A program made the translations under genes and the position numbers. The notes beneath the pieces are model-generated. The model was not told the DNA's origin and ran no database searches. It saw only the letters and a list, made by a program, of their open reading frames with translations. A stretch of 13,062 nucleotides of DNA from an uncultured Flavobacteriales bacterium (lineage in GTDB: Bacteria; Bacteroidota; Bacteroidia; CAIKAF01), in contig CALEWF010000105.1 in the NCBI GenBank assembly GCA_937925455.1, positions 1 to 13,062 of the forward strand. Reading direction: 5' to 3'. This document shows positions 5,183 through 12,913 of this stretch, one piece after another (within the stretch, counting starts at the first letter, position 1; each line of letters starts with the position of its first letter).

Positions 5183-6928
5183 CTATTCGCTGATAGATAT
5201 GCCTAATTCTTTAAGTTGCGAAGGGTCTATGCTACTGGGACTATCAATCATGGTATCGCGTCCGGCATTGTTTTTCGGGAATGCAATAAAATCGCGGATG
5301 GAATCACTTCCCCCCATCAACGCACACAACCGGTCAAATCCAAAGGCTATCCCTCCGTGTGGTGGAGCGCCATATGCAAACGCATTCATTAAGAATCCAA
5401 ATTTCTCCACTGCTTCATCCCGACTGAATCCAAGCACTTCAAATACTTTAGCCTGCAAGTGCTTATCGTGAATACGAATGGAACCTCCGGCAATTTCCGA
5501 ACCATTCAATACCAAATCATACGCATTGGCTTTTACCATACCCAGTTTAGTATCCATCAATGGAATATCTTCTTTTTTGGGCGATGTAAAAGGATGATGC
5601 ATGGCATAGTAGCGGCCATCTTCCTCGTTGTATTCAAACATGGGGAAATCAAGTACCCACAGCAATTTGAATTCATCTTTATTCCGTAAGCCTAATTGAT
5701 TACCCATTTCAAGCCGAAGTTCATTGAGTTGTTTACGGGTTTTATCCGCATTACCGGCCAAAATTAACATCAGGTCGCCCGGTTCCGCACCAAAATGATG
5801 AGCCCAATCTTTCAAATGCTCTTCGGTATAAAATTTATCCACAGAAGATTTTAATGTACCATCCGCATTATAACGCACATACACTAATCCTTTGGCACCA
5901 ATCTGCGGCTTTTTTACAAACTCCGTCAACTCATCCAATTGTTTGCGGGTATATCCTGCAGCTCCTTTAGCACAAATACCTACCACCAGTTCAGCCGTAT
6001 CAAATACATTAAATCCTTTGCCTTTTACAATATTGGTAATTTCTACAAACTTCATATCAAACCGAATGTCGGGCTTATCAGACCCATAATATTTTATTGC
6101 ATCATCGTAGCTCATACGTGGCACTTCGCCTATATCAATTCCTTTTACGGTTTTAAACAAATGTTTGGTAAGCCCTTCAAAAGTTTGCAATATATCTTCA
6201 CGATCTACAAAAGCCATTTCACAGTCTATTTGCGTAAACTCCGGCTGGCGGTCGGCCCGCAAGTCTTCATCCCGAAAACAGCGTACAATTTGAAAATATC
6301 GGTCATATCCACTCACCATCAACAATTGCTTAAATGTTTGTGGCGACTGGGGCAAGGCATAAAATTCCCCATGATGAATACGGCTGGGTACCACAAAATC
6401 CCGGGCACCTTCAGGGGTTGATTTGATTAAGAAAGGGGTTTCAATTTCTATAAAACCCAGAGCAGACAAATAATTTCGGGTTTCGAGCGCCATTTGGTGG
6501 CGTAGTAGCAAATTATTTTTGAGCGTAGGCCTACGCAGGTCTAAGTAACGATATTTCATGCGTAACTCATCCCCACCGTCAGTTTGCTCTTCGATGGTAA
6601 ATGGAGGCGTAAGTGAAGCATTAAGAAGGGTAAGATTACTAACCACCACTTCAATTTCTCCGGTGTCAATCTGATAATTTTTACTGCTACGTTCCACCAC
6701 CGTGCCTGTAACTTGAATTACATATTCACGCCCAAGTTTGCGAGCCTGTTCGCAAAGCTCTGCATTTACTTCCATATTAAATGCCAACTGGGTGATGCCA
6801 TAACGATCCCTTAGATCAATAAAAGTCAATCCTCCCAAATCACGGCTACGCTGAACCCATCCGGCCAGGGTAACGGTTTGTCCAATGTGCGCCGGGCGCA
6901 ACTCTCCGCAGGTATGTGTACGATACAT
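5183..6928 (-). CDS. aspS: Aspartyl-tRNA synthetase, bacterial type
   Basis: This class IIb synthetase charges tRNA(Asp) with aspartate. At 581 aa it has the length of the bacterial form with a GAD insertion. The N-terminal OB-fold anticodon domain (1-about 105) includes GWVQRSRDLGG. Class II motif 1 lies near FIEIETP (159-165). Motif 2 spans VRCFRDEDLRADRQPEFTQ (about 215-233). The GAD insertion is at about 290-410. Motif 3, GGIAFGFDR, is at 525-533 with the ATP-binding Arg533. Leu31 in RDLGG and Lys83 resemble enzymes specific for tRNA(Asp), as in E. coli; the non-discriminating Pseudomonas enzyme has His at the first site. The ATG at 6928 follows a good -7 element. It leads the aspS-plsC-gatC operon. 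Copy 3 of the structured repeat lies just upstream. Confidence 0.97.
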   Translation of the reverse strand: MYRTHTCGELRPAHIGQTVTLAGWVQRSRDLGGLTFIDLRDRYGITQLAFNMEVNAELCEQARKLGREYVIQVTGTVVERSSKNYQIDTGEIEVVVSNLTLLNASLTPPFTIEEQTDGGDELRMKYRYLDLRRPTLKNNLLLRHQMALETRNYLSALGFIEIETPFLIKSTPEGARDFVVPSRIHHGEFYALPQSPQTFKQLLMVSGYDRYFQIVRCFRDEDLRADRQPEFTQIDCEMAFVDREDILQTFEGLTKHLFKTVKGIDIGEVPRMSYDDAIKYYGSDKPDIRFDMKFVEITNIVKGKGFNVFDTAELVVGICAKGAAGYTRKQLDELTEFVKKPQIGAKGLVYVRYNADGTLKSSVDKFYTEEHLKDWAHHFGAEPGDLMLILAGNADKTRKQLNELRLEMGNQLGLRNKDEFKLLWVLDFPMFEYNEEDGRYYAMHHPFTSPKKEDIPLMDTKLGMVKANAYDLVLNGSEIAGGSIRIHDKHLQAKVFEVLGFSRDEAVEKFGFLMNAFAYGAPPHGGIAFGFDRLCALMGGSDSIRDFIAFPKNNAGRDTMIDSPSSIDPSQLKELGISISE

Positions 6929-6943
6929 AAGTTAAAAATGTGA

Positions 6944-6952
6944 ACAAAGATA
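6944..6952 (-). promoter_or_regulatory. Predicted -7 promoter element of aspS
   Basis: Read on the - strand, 6952-6944 is TATCTTTGT, an exact match to the Bacteroidota -7 consensus TAnnTTTGY. Transcription would start near 6937, about 9 nt before the aspS ATG. No convincing TTTG -33 box sits at the right distance, so the call rests on the -7 match and position. Confidence 0.45.
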
Positions 6953-6995
6953 AAAGAAGTAAAAGTACTGACTGAAACGATAGCTATCTTTTGAT

Positions 6996-7178
6996 CCCAA
7001 ATTATCAATTGATTTGTAGAATGGTTTGGCTGCTTATGGGGCTGTCCGTTTCAAGTCCTCGGAGCTCAGCCACACAGGGCATCGGGGTAGCGGTGTCTTC
7101 GTGCCCTCAGCCCCGCTGCCCCGTGCACTGTGGGCTTCGCTCCTGCGGGCTTTCCACTGCCATCCCCAGCAGTTTGCC
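6996..7178 (-). repeat. Structured GC-rich repeat, copy 3 (inverted, lacks the 5' module)
   Basis: Read on the - strand this copy begins at 7178 with GGCAAACTGCTGGGGATGG, the same left edge as copy 1. It continues through stem B (about 7070-7134) with the loop GGCTGAGGGCACGAAGACA unchanged, and reaches GGACAGCCCC near 7047-7038. After GCAGCC (7033-7028) it has about 20 extra bases, then ends in TGATAATTTGGG (7007-6996). That end is the exact reverse complement of CCCAAATTATCA at the 5' edge of copy 2. The copy fills most of the 295 bp between phrB and aspS and points the same way as both genes. The stop of phrB is 46 bp away and the aspS promoter about 44 bp away. Confidence 0.8.
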
Positions 7179-7223
7179 TACTGAAGATTTATAATGCATA
7201 GCAGCATTAAGCAGTCTAAAAAA

Positions 7224-8534
7224 TTATTGCTGAACAGCCGCTTTGTAGGTGGATAAAGCTCGTTCGCGTGCCATTTTATGATCAACCATGGGTTTGGGAT
7301 AGGTAAAGCTGTCAAGGTCTTTCACCCAGCGACGAATGTAAATACCCTGGGGGTCGAATTTTTTTTGTTGTTCGATGGGATTGAAAATCCTGAAATAGGG
7401 AGCAGCATCGCAGCCTGTGCCAGCAGCCCATTGCCAATTACCATTATTAGAAGCCAATTCAAAATCGAGTAGTTTTTCGGCAAAGTAGGCTTCGCCCCAC
7501 CGCCAATCAATCAATAAATGCTTGCATAAAAAGCTGGCAGCAATCATGCGTACGCGATTATGCATAAATCCTGTTTCATTAAGTTCACGCATACCGGCAT
7601 CTACCATGGGGTAGCCCGTTTCGCCGTTGCACCAGCGTTTAAAATCAGCTTCATTATTCCGCCAAGCAATGGCGTCATATTGTTTTTTAAAAGACTGATG
7701 TAAAACATACGGATGATGCCATAGAATTTGCATAAAAAATTCACGCCAAATGAGCTCTTTTAGATAAGTTTCGCTAAGATTTTTAACATGCGACACCAAT
7801 TCACGAATGCTAATTGTGCCAAAGCGCAAATGAACGCCCAAATGCGAAGTGGCATCAAGCGATGGGGTATTGCGTGTTGTGGCATATTCGCGAATAATTT
7901 TATCGGCTACTTGTTCGGGCGGAAATGCAATGTGGGTGGGTGCAAAACCAATACTTTTTAAATCAGGCATAGGCACCGGGTGGGTTTTTGCTAAGTTGTG
8001 CAGATACTTTTCAACCGGGTAAGGCTTGATATAAAATGCATTGAGTTTATACAACCAAGCCCGACTGTAAGGTGTGTAAATGGTATAGGGCTTTCCGGTA
8101 GCGCTAAGCACTTCATCTTTTTCAAAGATAACCTGGTCTTTCCAGGTATAAAATTTTATACCCCTCGATGCCAACAGGCGGTTAATGACTTCATCCCGTT
8201 GAGTGGCATAAGGTTCATAATCGTGGTTGGTATGCACTTCGCGAATGGTATAGTTTTGTAAAAGTTTATTCCATACCTGTTCTGGTGTTCCATATTCCAC
8301 CCACAAGTCAGCTCCCTGTTTTTGTAATTGAAGTTTGATGCGTTGCAATTGTTGATGGATGAAATTTACCCGGGCATCAGCGCGGTCATTTAATTTAGAT
8401 AGGATATTGATATCAAAAATAAATACGAGTTGCACCGGGTAGGGGCTTTTTAGCGCATGAAATAAAGCTGCCTGGTCGTGCAAACGCAAATCGCGTCGAA
8501 GCCAGCATACAGTGATGGGCATAGATGAGTTCAT
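7224..8534 (-). CDS. phrB: Deoxyribodipyrimidine photolyase / cryptochrome family protein
   Basis: This is a cytoplasmic FAD flavoprotein that repairs UV-induced pyrimidine dimers with blue light. The N-terminal antenna domain (PITVCWLRRDLRLHDQ onward, about 5-130) is followed by the helical FAD domain. That domain shows TGYPMVDAGMREL, MHNRVRM, the adenine/FAD loop NNGNWQWAAGTG, and DAAPYFRIFNP. The three tryptophans of the electron-transfer chain of class I photolyases are kept (about W301, W344 and W367 in this numbering, for W306, W359 and W382 of E. coli). The length of 436 aa is normal for a class I CPD photolyase. An ATG at 8579 is in frame, but the extension is unlike the family and overlaps a candidate -7 box (CACCTTTGT, 8555-8547). 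Starts at 8534 or 8522 are better. It could be a cryptochrome with a signalling role, but no C-terminal extension is seen. Confidence 0.93.
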   Translation of the reverse strand: MNSSMPITVCWLRRDLRLHDQAALFHALKSPYPVQLVFIFDINILSKLNDRADARVNFIHQQLQRIKLQLQKQGADLWVEYGTPEQVWNKLLQNYTIREVHTNHDYEPYATQRDEVINRLLASRGIKFYTWKDQVIFEKDEVLSATGKPYTIYTPYSRAWLYKLNAFYIKPYPVEKYLHNLAKTHPVPMPDLKSIGFAPTHIAFPPEQVADKIIREYATTRNTPSLDATSHLGVHLRFGTISIRELVSHVKNLSETYLKELIWREFFMQILWHHPYVLHQSFKKQYDAIAWRNNEADFKRWCNGETGYPMVDAGMRELNETGFMHNRVRMIAASFLCKHLLIDWRWGEAYFAEKLLDFELASNNGNWQWAAGTGCDAAPYFRIFNPIEQQKKFDPQGIYIRRWVKDLDSFTYPKPMVDHKMARERALSTYKAAVQQ

Positions 8535-8633
8535 GCTGTATAAATACAAAGGTGTATGTTTTTGTTCATGAAACGCCAAAGGATGATTAGATTTTCACGT
8601 AGCGACTAAATCCAGAAAATACGTTGTATATTG

Positions 8634-8642
8634 TACCTTTGC
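8634..8642 (+). promoter_or_regulatory. Predicted -7 promoter element of mutA
   Basis: TACCTTTGC at 8634-8642 matches the Bacteroidota -7 consensus TAnnTTTGY exactly and lies 19 nt before the mutA ATG, giving a start site near 8648 and a leader of about 14 nt. No clear -33 TTTG lies at the usual distance. The AGAAGG just before the ATG is too close to the codon to be a good ribosome-binding site. Confidence 0.45.
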
Positions 8643-8661
8643 ATAATTTCATACAGAAGGC

Positions 8662-10104
8662 ATGATACGATTTGATGAATTTGACAAACCCACCGATGAT
8701 GCCTGGTGGGAAGTCGTGAAAAAAAGTGTGAAGAATCCGGACGAATTGCACCGCATGATTCATGAAAAAGCAGGAGGTCTGAAACTAAATTCCTTGTACC
8801 GAAAGCATTCGCTCCATGCCATACAACCCTTGTCGGTACCATTCACATTTCATAAACCCAAGATAGTGCAGCCGGTGTACATTCACAAGGTGGTGGCGGC
8901 CAACCAGGCAGCCTTAAAGGCACTGCAAAACGGAGCCGATACTGTTTTGTTTACAGGTCCTGATTTACCTACAGCCAACGAGTGGGCAGCGCTGATGAAA
9001 GACATTCATCTGGATTGGTTTGAACCTGAGTTTGATTTAGGAGAATCGAATACAGCCCTGTTTTTTCATTTGCTGAATGAATATCAACAATTGGAAGTGC
9101 CTAATGCCAACCGGCGGGGTGCTATTGCTTTTGACCCAATTACTCATGCCTGGCTAACCGGAAATTTTGAATATTCCCGGGATGAAAATTTTAAGGTGAT
9201 AGGTACCATGCTGGATATAGCTCGTGAACAAATGCCGGGCTACCGATTGTTGCACGTAAATAGCTATATGCTTCGCGATGCTGGAGCAACGGCTGTTCAG
9301 GAGTTAGCTTGCACCTTATCTCACCTTACCGAATATTTGGATTACTTTACCAATTTGGGCTGGAATGCTGGTGAGCTTTTTATAAAAACGCAGATAAATG
9401 CCGGAATCGGTGAAGATTATTTTACGGAAATTGCCAAATTTAGAACTCTGCGTTATTTATTAGCAAAATTGGCAGAGGCTTATCAAGTTCCGAATTCTAT
9501 GGTGTATGTAAATGCTGTTACTACCCGAAGAAATAAGACAGTGTACGATATACACAATAATGTACTTCGGGCTTCTTCTGAGGCTATGGCAGCTATTATC
9601 GGAGGTTGTAGTGGTATTTGTATATGGCCCTACAGTGAAACCTTCGAATTGCCTGATGAGCAAGCATATCGCTTATCGCGAAACATTCCACTCATTTTAA
9701 TGCATGAAGCACATTTAGATGCAGTAGCTGATCCTGCTGCAGGTTCATATTATCTGGAAGTATTCAGCCGAAAAATGGCCGATGCAGCGTGGAGTTTATT
9801 TCTGGAAATGGAAGGGAAAGGCGGATACATTAAGGTGTTGGAAGAAGGGTGGATTCAGGAGAAAATTCTAAACGAAGCCGCCAATGCCGAAGAGGCTTTT
9901 CGCCAAGGAACTCAGGTGCTGGTGGGAACCAATAAGTATATTAACAAGCAGGAAGTAAAATTGGGTAATGCTGCCCGTCCGGCTGATAATCTGTTCATGA
10001 AGGAAAACCGGATAATTCCTGTGATGCAATTGAAACGGCTTTCAGAAAAATTGGATGAAGAACGCATGCGCATGGAGCGTCAAAAAGAACAAAAATTAAA
10101 CTAA
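8662..10104 (+). CDS. mutA: Methylmalonyl-CoA mutase small (non-catalytic) subunit
   Basis: MutA is the beta subunit of the heterodimeric mutase that interconverts (R)-methylmalonyl-CoA and succinyl-CoA; it stabilises MutB and is not itself catalytic. The 480-aa protein covers only the barrel domain. Family landmarks include RDAGATAVQELA (206-217), a segment near FTEIAKFRTLRYLLAKL, and DAVADPAAGSYYLE late in the barrel. The C-terminal cobalamin domain is absent; the protein ends in a charged, probably helical tail (ERMRMERQKEQ). Where MutB has Tyr-His (231-232), this protein has Tyr202-Met203, so the key His is gone. It is shorter than the roughly 600-aa small subunits known from other bacteria. 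The mutB ATG follows one nucleotide after the stop, which fits equal synthesis of both subunits. Confidence 0.93.
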   Translation: MIRFDEFDKPTDDAWWEVVKKSVKNPDELHRMIHEKAGGLKLNSLYRKHSLHAIQPLSVPFTFHKPKIVQPVYIHKVVAANQAALKALQNGADTVLFTGPDLPTANEWAALMKDIHLDWFEPEFDLGESNTALFFHLLNEYQQLEVPNANRRGAIAFDPITHAWLTGNFEYSRDENFKVIGTMLDIAREQMPGYRLLHVNSYMLRDAGATAVQELACTLSHLTEYLDYFTNLGWNAGELFIKTQINAGIGEDYFTEIAKFRTLRYLLAKLAEAYQVPNSMVYVNAVTTRRNKTVYDIHNNVLRASSEAMAAIIGGCSGICIWPYSETFELPDEQAYRLSRNIPLILMHEAHLDAVADPAAGSYYLEVFSRKMADAAWSLFLEMEGKGGYIKVLEEGWIQEKILNEAANAEEAFRQGTQVLVGTNKYINKQEVKLGNAARPADNLFMKENRIIPVMQLKRLSEKLDEERMRMERQKEQKLN

Positions 10105-10105
10105 G

Positions 10106-12229
10106 ATGAGACCTGATTTTTCAAAAATACAACTGTCCACACCTACGGCTACATCCCAACTTGCGAATGGTAGTTCTTTATATAGAACAGCCGAGGGAAT
10201 TGAATTAAAACCGATGTATCAATCGGAAGACATCGCTTCGTTTCATCATACCGATTCGTTACCCGGTATGCCACCATTTTTACGCGGGCCGTATGCTACC
10301 ATGTATGTACTAAAGCCTTGGACTATTCGGCAATATGCCGGATTCAGTACAGCAGAAGAGTCGAATGCATTTTATCGTAGAAATCTGGCTGCCGGACAAA
10401 AAGGGTTATCGGTAGCCTTTGATTTAGCTACGCATCGCGGATACGATTCCGACCATCCTCGGGTAAAAGGAGATGTAGGTAAGGCTGGTGTAGCCATTGA
10501 TTCGGTGGAGGATATGAAAATTTTATTCGACCAAATCCCACTAAATGAAATGTCGGTATCCATGACTATGAATGGAGCAGTGATTCCGATTATGGCGTTT
10601 TATATTGTTGCTGCCGAAGAGCAGGGGGTGAAGCCTGATCAACTAAGCGGTACCATTCAGAATGATATTCTCAAAGAGTTTATGGTACGTAATACGTACA
10701 TCTATCCGCCGGCAGCCTCAATGCGAATCATTGCAGATATCTTTAAATATACTTCAAAATACATGCCCAAATTTAATTCCATCAGTATTTCAGGGTATCA
10801 CATGCACGAAGCCGGTGCTCCGGCAGATATTGAATTAGCTTATACATTAGCGGATGGAATTGAATATATCAAAACCGGTTTGGACGCCGGTTTGAAAATT
10901 GATGATTTTGCACCCCGGTTATCCTTTTTCTTTGCCATTGGCATGAATCATTTTATGGAAATTGCCAAACTTCGTGCTGCTCGTTTGTTATGGGCCAAGA
11001 TGGTAAAAAAGTTTAATCCGAAAGACGAGCGCTCGCTGATGTTACGTACCCATTGCCAAACCAGCGGGTACAGCCTTACAGAACAAGATCCGTTTAATAA
11101 CATCACTCGTACCTATGTGGAAGCCATGGCAGCCGTATTGGGAGGAACACAGTCGTTGCATACCAATTCGCTGGACGAAGCCATCGCGCTACCTACTGAT
11201 TTTTCAGCACGAATCGCAAGAAATACGCAGCTCATCATTGCCGAAGAAACCGGAGTAACCCAAGCCATTGATCCTTGGGCAGGTTCTTATTATGTTGAAT
11301 ACCTTACCGGGATGCTGGTAGAAAAAGCTTGGAAGCACATTGAAGAGATTAATTCCTTGGGTGGCATGGCAAAAGCTATAGAGGCTGGAGTCCCCAAAAT
11401 GCGCATTGAAGAGGCCGCTGCACGAAAGCAAGCCAGAATTGACAGTGGAGAAGAAGTTATTATCGGAGTGAATAAATATCCCGTAAATGAGGAGGTGAAG
11501 CTCGACATACTGGAGGTAGATAATGAAAAAGTAAGACAACAGCAAATTACCCGTTTGCAGCAGATTCGTGCTTCTCGAAATGAATCGGAAGTGCAGGCTG
11601 CTTTGCAGGCTATTACGAATGCTTGTAACGATAGGGATCAAAACCTGTTAGAACTGGCAGTAATTGCAGCCCGTAAACGCGCCACCCTTGGTGAAATCAG
11701 CGAAGCTATGGAAAAAGTGTTTGGCCGCTATAAAGCTCAGATACAAACCATTTCCGGAATATATGCCAAAGAAATAAGTATGGATGAAGAATTTTTAGAA
11801 GCACGGCGGCTCGCTGATGAGTTTGCAGAAAAAGAAGGGCGACGTCCAAGAATTTTGGTTGCCAAAATGGGCCAGGACGGTCACGATCGGGGAGCCAAAG
11901 TAATTTCTACCTCCTTTGCCGATATCGGTTTTGATGTGGATGTAGGTCCTTTATTTCAAACGCCGGCAGAAGTGGCTAAAATGGCCATTGAAAACGATGT
12001 GCACATTGTGGGGATTTCGTCATTGGCAGCGGGACACAAAACCTTGGTTCCTGAACTGATAGAAGAACTGAAAAAGGCGGGCCGCGATGATATTTTGGTG
12101 ATCGTGGGAGGAGTTATTCCTTCGCAAGACTATCCATTCTTATTTGACCATGGAGTAGCTGCTGTATTTGGTCCGGGTACTCGCATCCCTAAAGCAGCTA
12201 TTCAAATTCTTAAACTTATGTTAGATTAG
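10106..12229 (+). CDS. mutB: Methylmalonyl-CoA mutase large (catalytic) subunit
   Basis: This adenosylcobalamin enzyme rearranges methylmalonyl-CoA and succinyl-CoA, either in propionate breakdown (also from odd-chain fatty acids and Val/Ile) or in propionate formation. The 707-aa protein has the complete two-domain layout. In the barrel, Tyr63 in RGPYATMYVLKPW stacks on substrate and cofactor in the Propionibacterium enzyme, where it is Tyr89. Tyr231-His232 in SISGYHMHEAGAPA includes the active-site His, and RTHCQTSGYSLTEQDPFNN is intact. The C-terminal cobalamin domain starts near 580. It has DGHDRG (591-596) with lower cobalt ligand His593, then SSLAAGH and GGVIP. Nothing is missing. It overlaps the LysE-family reading frame by one nucleotide if the GTG start is used there. 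Confidence 0.97.
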   Translation: MRPDFSKIQLSTPTATSQLANGSSLYRTAEGIELKPMYQSEDIASFHHTDSLPGMPPFLRGPYATMYVLKPWTIRQYAGFSTAEESNAFYRRNLAAGQKGLSVAFDLATHRGYDSDHPRVKGDVGKAGVAIDSVEDMKILFDQIPLNEMSVSMTMNGAVIPIMAFYIVAAEEQGVKPDQLSGTIQNDILKEFMVRNTYIYPPAASMRIIADIFKYTSKYMPKFNSISISGYHMHEAGAPADIELAYTLADGIEYIKTGLDAGLKIDDFAPRLSFFFAIGMNHFMEIAKLRAARLLWAKMVKKFNPKDERSLMLRTHCQTSGYSLTEQDPFNNITRTYVEAMAAVLGGTQSLHTNSLDEAIALPTDFSARIARNTQLIIAEETGVTQAIDPWAGSYYVEYLTGMLVEKAWKHIEEINSLGGMAKAIEAGVPKMRIEEAAARKQARIDSGEEVIIGVNKYPVNEEVKLDILEVDNEKVRQQQITRLQQIRASRNESEVQAALQAITNACNDRDQNLLELAVIAARKRATLGEISEAMEKVFGRYKAQIQTISGIYAKEISMDEEFLEARRLADEFAEKEGRRPRILVAKMGQDGHDRGAKVISTSFADIGFDVDVGPLFQTPAEVAKMAIENDVHIVGISSLAAGHKTLVPELIEELKKAGRDDILVIVGGVIPSQDYPFLFDHGVAAVFGPGTRIPKAAIQILKLMLD

Positions 12230-12252
12230 TGTATAAATTACACTATGAATTA

Positions 12253-12894
12253 ATGGATGCAATTGGGCAAGGCATATTGGTGGGATTGGTACTAAGTATT
12301 GGCGCCGGTCCTGTGATGTTTGCCTTGATTCAAACTTCCTTGCGGGAAGGTTTTTGGCGAGCTATGTTATTTGAATTAGGAGTGGTACTAGCAGATGCTT
12401 CATGCATTACGGTGGTCTTTTTTACCTTTGGTCGCCTGCTAAACAATCCTTTGGTCAACAACTATATCTTACTAGCAGGAGGCGTAGTTTTGATGGTTTT
12501 GGGGATTAGCAATTTTAAAGGCAAAACCGCCCGCTTACAGGCAGCCCGTGAATTTTTGCGGGGCAAACAAACCCATGGAGGGATTCTCATGGTGAAAGGG
12601 TTTTTGTATAACCTACTCAATCCCTCAGTAATTTTATTTTGGCTGGGCGCTGTAACCTTAGCTGCTGCAAACTTTGAAGGAAATCGTTCTTTGATGATTC
12701 AGCATTTCAGTGCTATTCTCATTACCGTTTTGTTCTTTGATACGCTAAAAGCTTTATTTGCTCACGTAACCCGAAGATTTATTACTCCCAGATTCATGAT
12801 GTATTCTACTCAAGTAATGGGGGGAATTTTTATTTTATTTGGCTTGGGGTTAATCATTAAAAGTATAATCACGCTGGTAAATTATTACAATTAA
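12253..12894 (+). CDS. LysE/RhtB-family membrane transporter
   Basis: This is an inner-membrane protein of the LysE/RhtB superfamily, whose characterised members export amino acids such as lysine, homoserine, threonine or leucine. Six hydrophobic segments are seen at about 5-27, 38-58, 69-88, 113-140, 150-172 and 185-205. The family signature near the first helix is LSIGAGPV (14-21). A charged loop follows helix 3 (90-112). NPSVILFW (123-130) lies in helix 4. The length is 213 aa with the ATG at 12253. A GTG at 12229 overlaps the mutB stop by one base and would add eight polar residues; it may be the real, coupled start, so the N-terminus is uncertain. It is evidently the third gene of the mutAB operon. 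The substrate is unknown. An AT-rich 7-bp hairpin (12922-12937) follows but is a weak terminator. Confidence 0.88.
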   Translation: MDAIGQGILVGLVLSIGAGPVMFALIQTSLREGFWRAMLFELGVVLADASCITVVFFTFGRLLNNPLVNNYILLAGGVVLMVLGISNFKGKTARLQAAREFLRGKQTHGGILMVKGFLYNLLNPSVILFWLGAVTLAAANFEGNRSLMIQHFSAILITVLFFDTLKALFAHVTRRFITPRFMMYSTQVMGGIFILFGLGLIIKSIITLVNYYN

Positions 12895-12913
12895 GGTTAC
12901 TTAATAATCCGCA

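Noticed and set aside
6991..7194. Open frame of 67 codons (+) between aspS and phrB
   Set aside because: It is the antisense reading of structured repeat copy 3.
6929..7223. T-box or other leader attenuator for aspS
   Set aside because: The predicted start site lies about 9 nt before the ATG, so the upstream structure (repeat copy 3) would not be in the leader. No T-box motif is seen.
8580..8661. Cobalamin riboswitch upstream of mutA
   Set aside because: The space is too short and no B12-box-like sequence is seen; the -7 element leaves only about 14 nt of leader.
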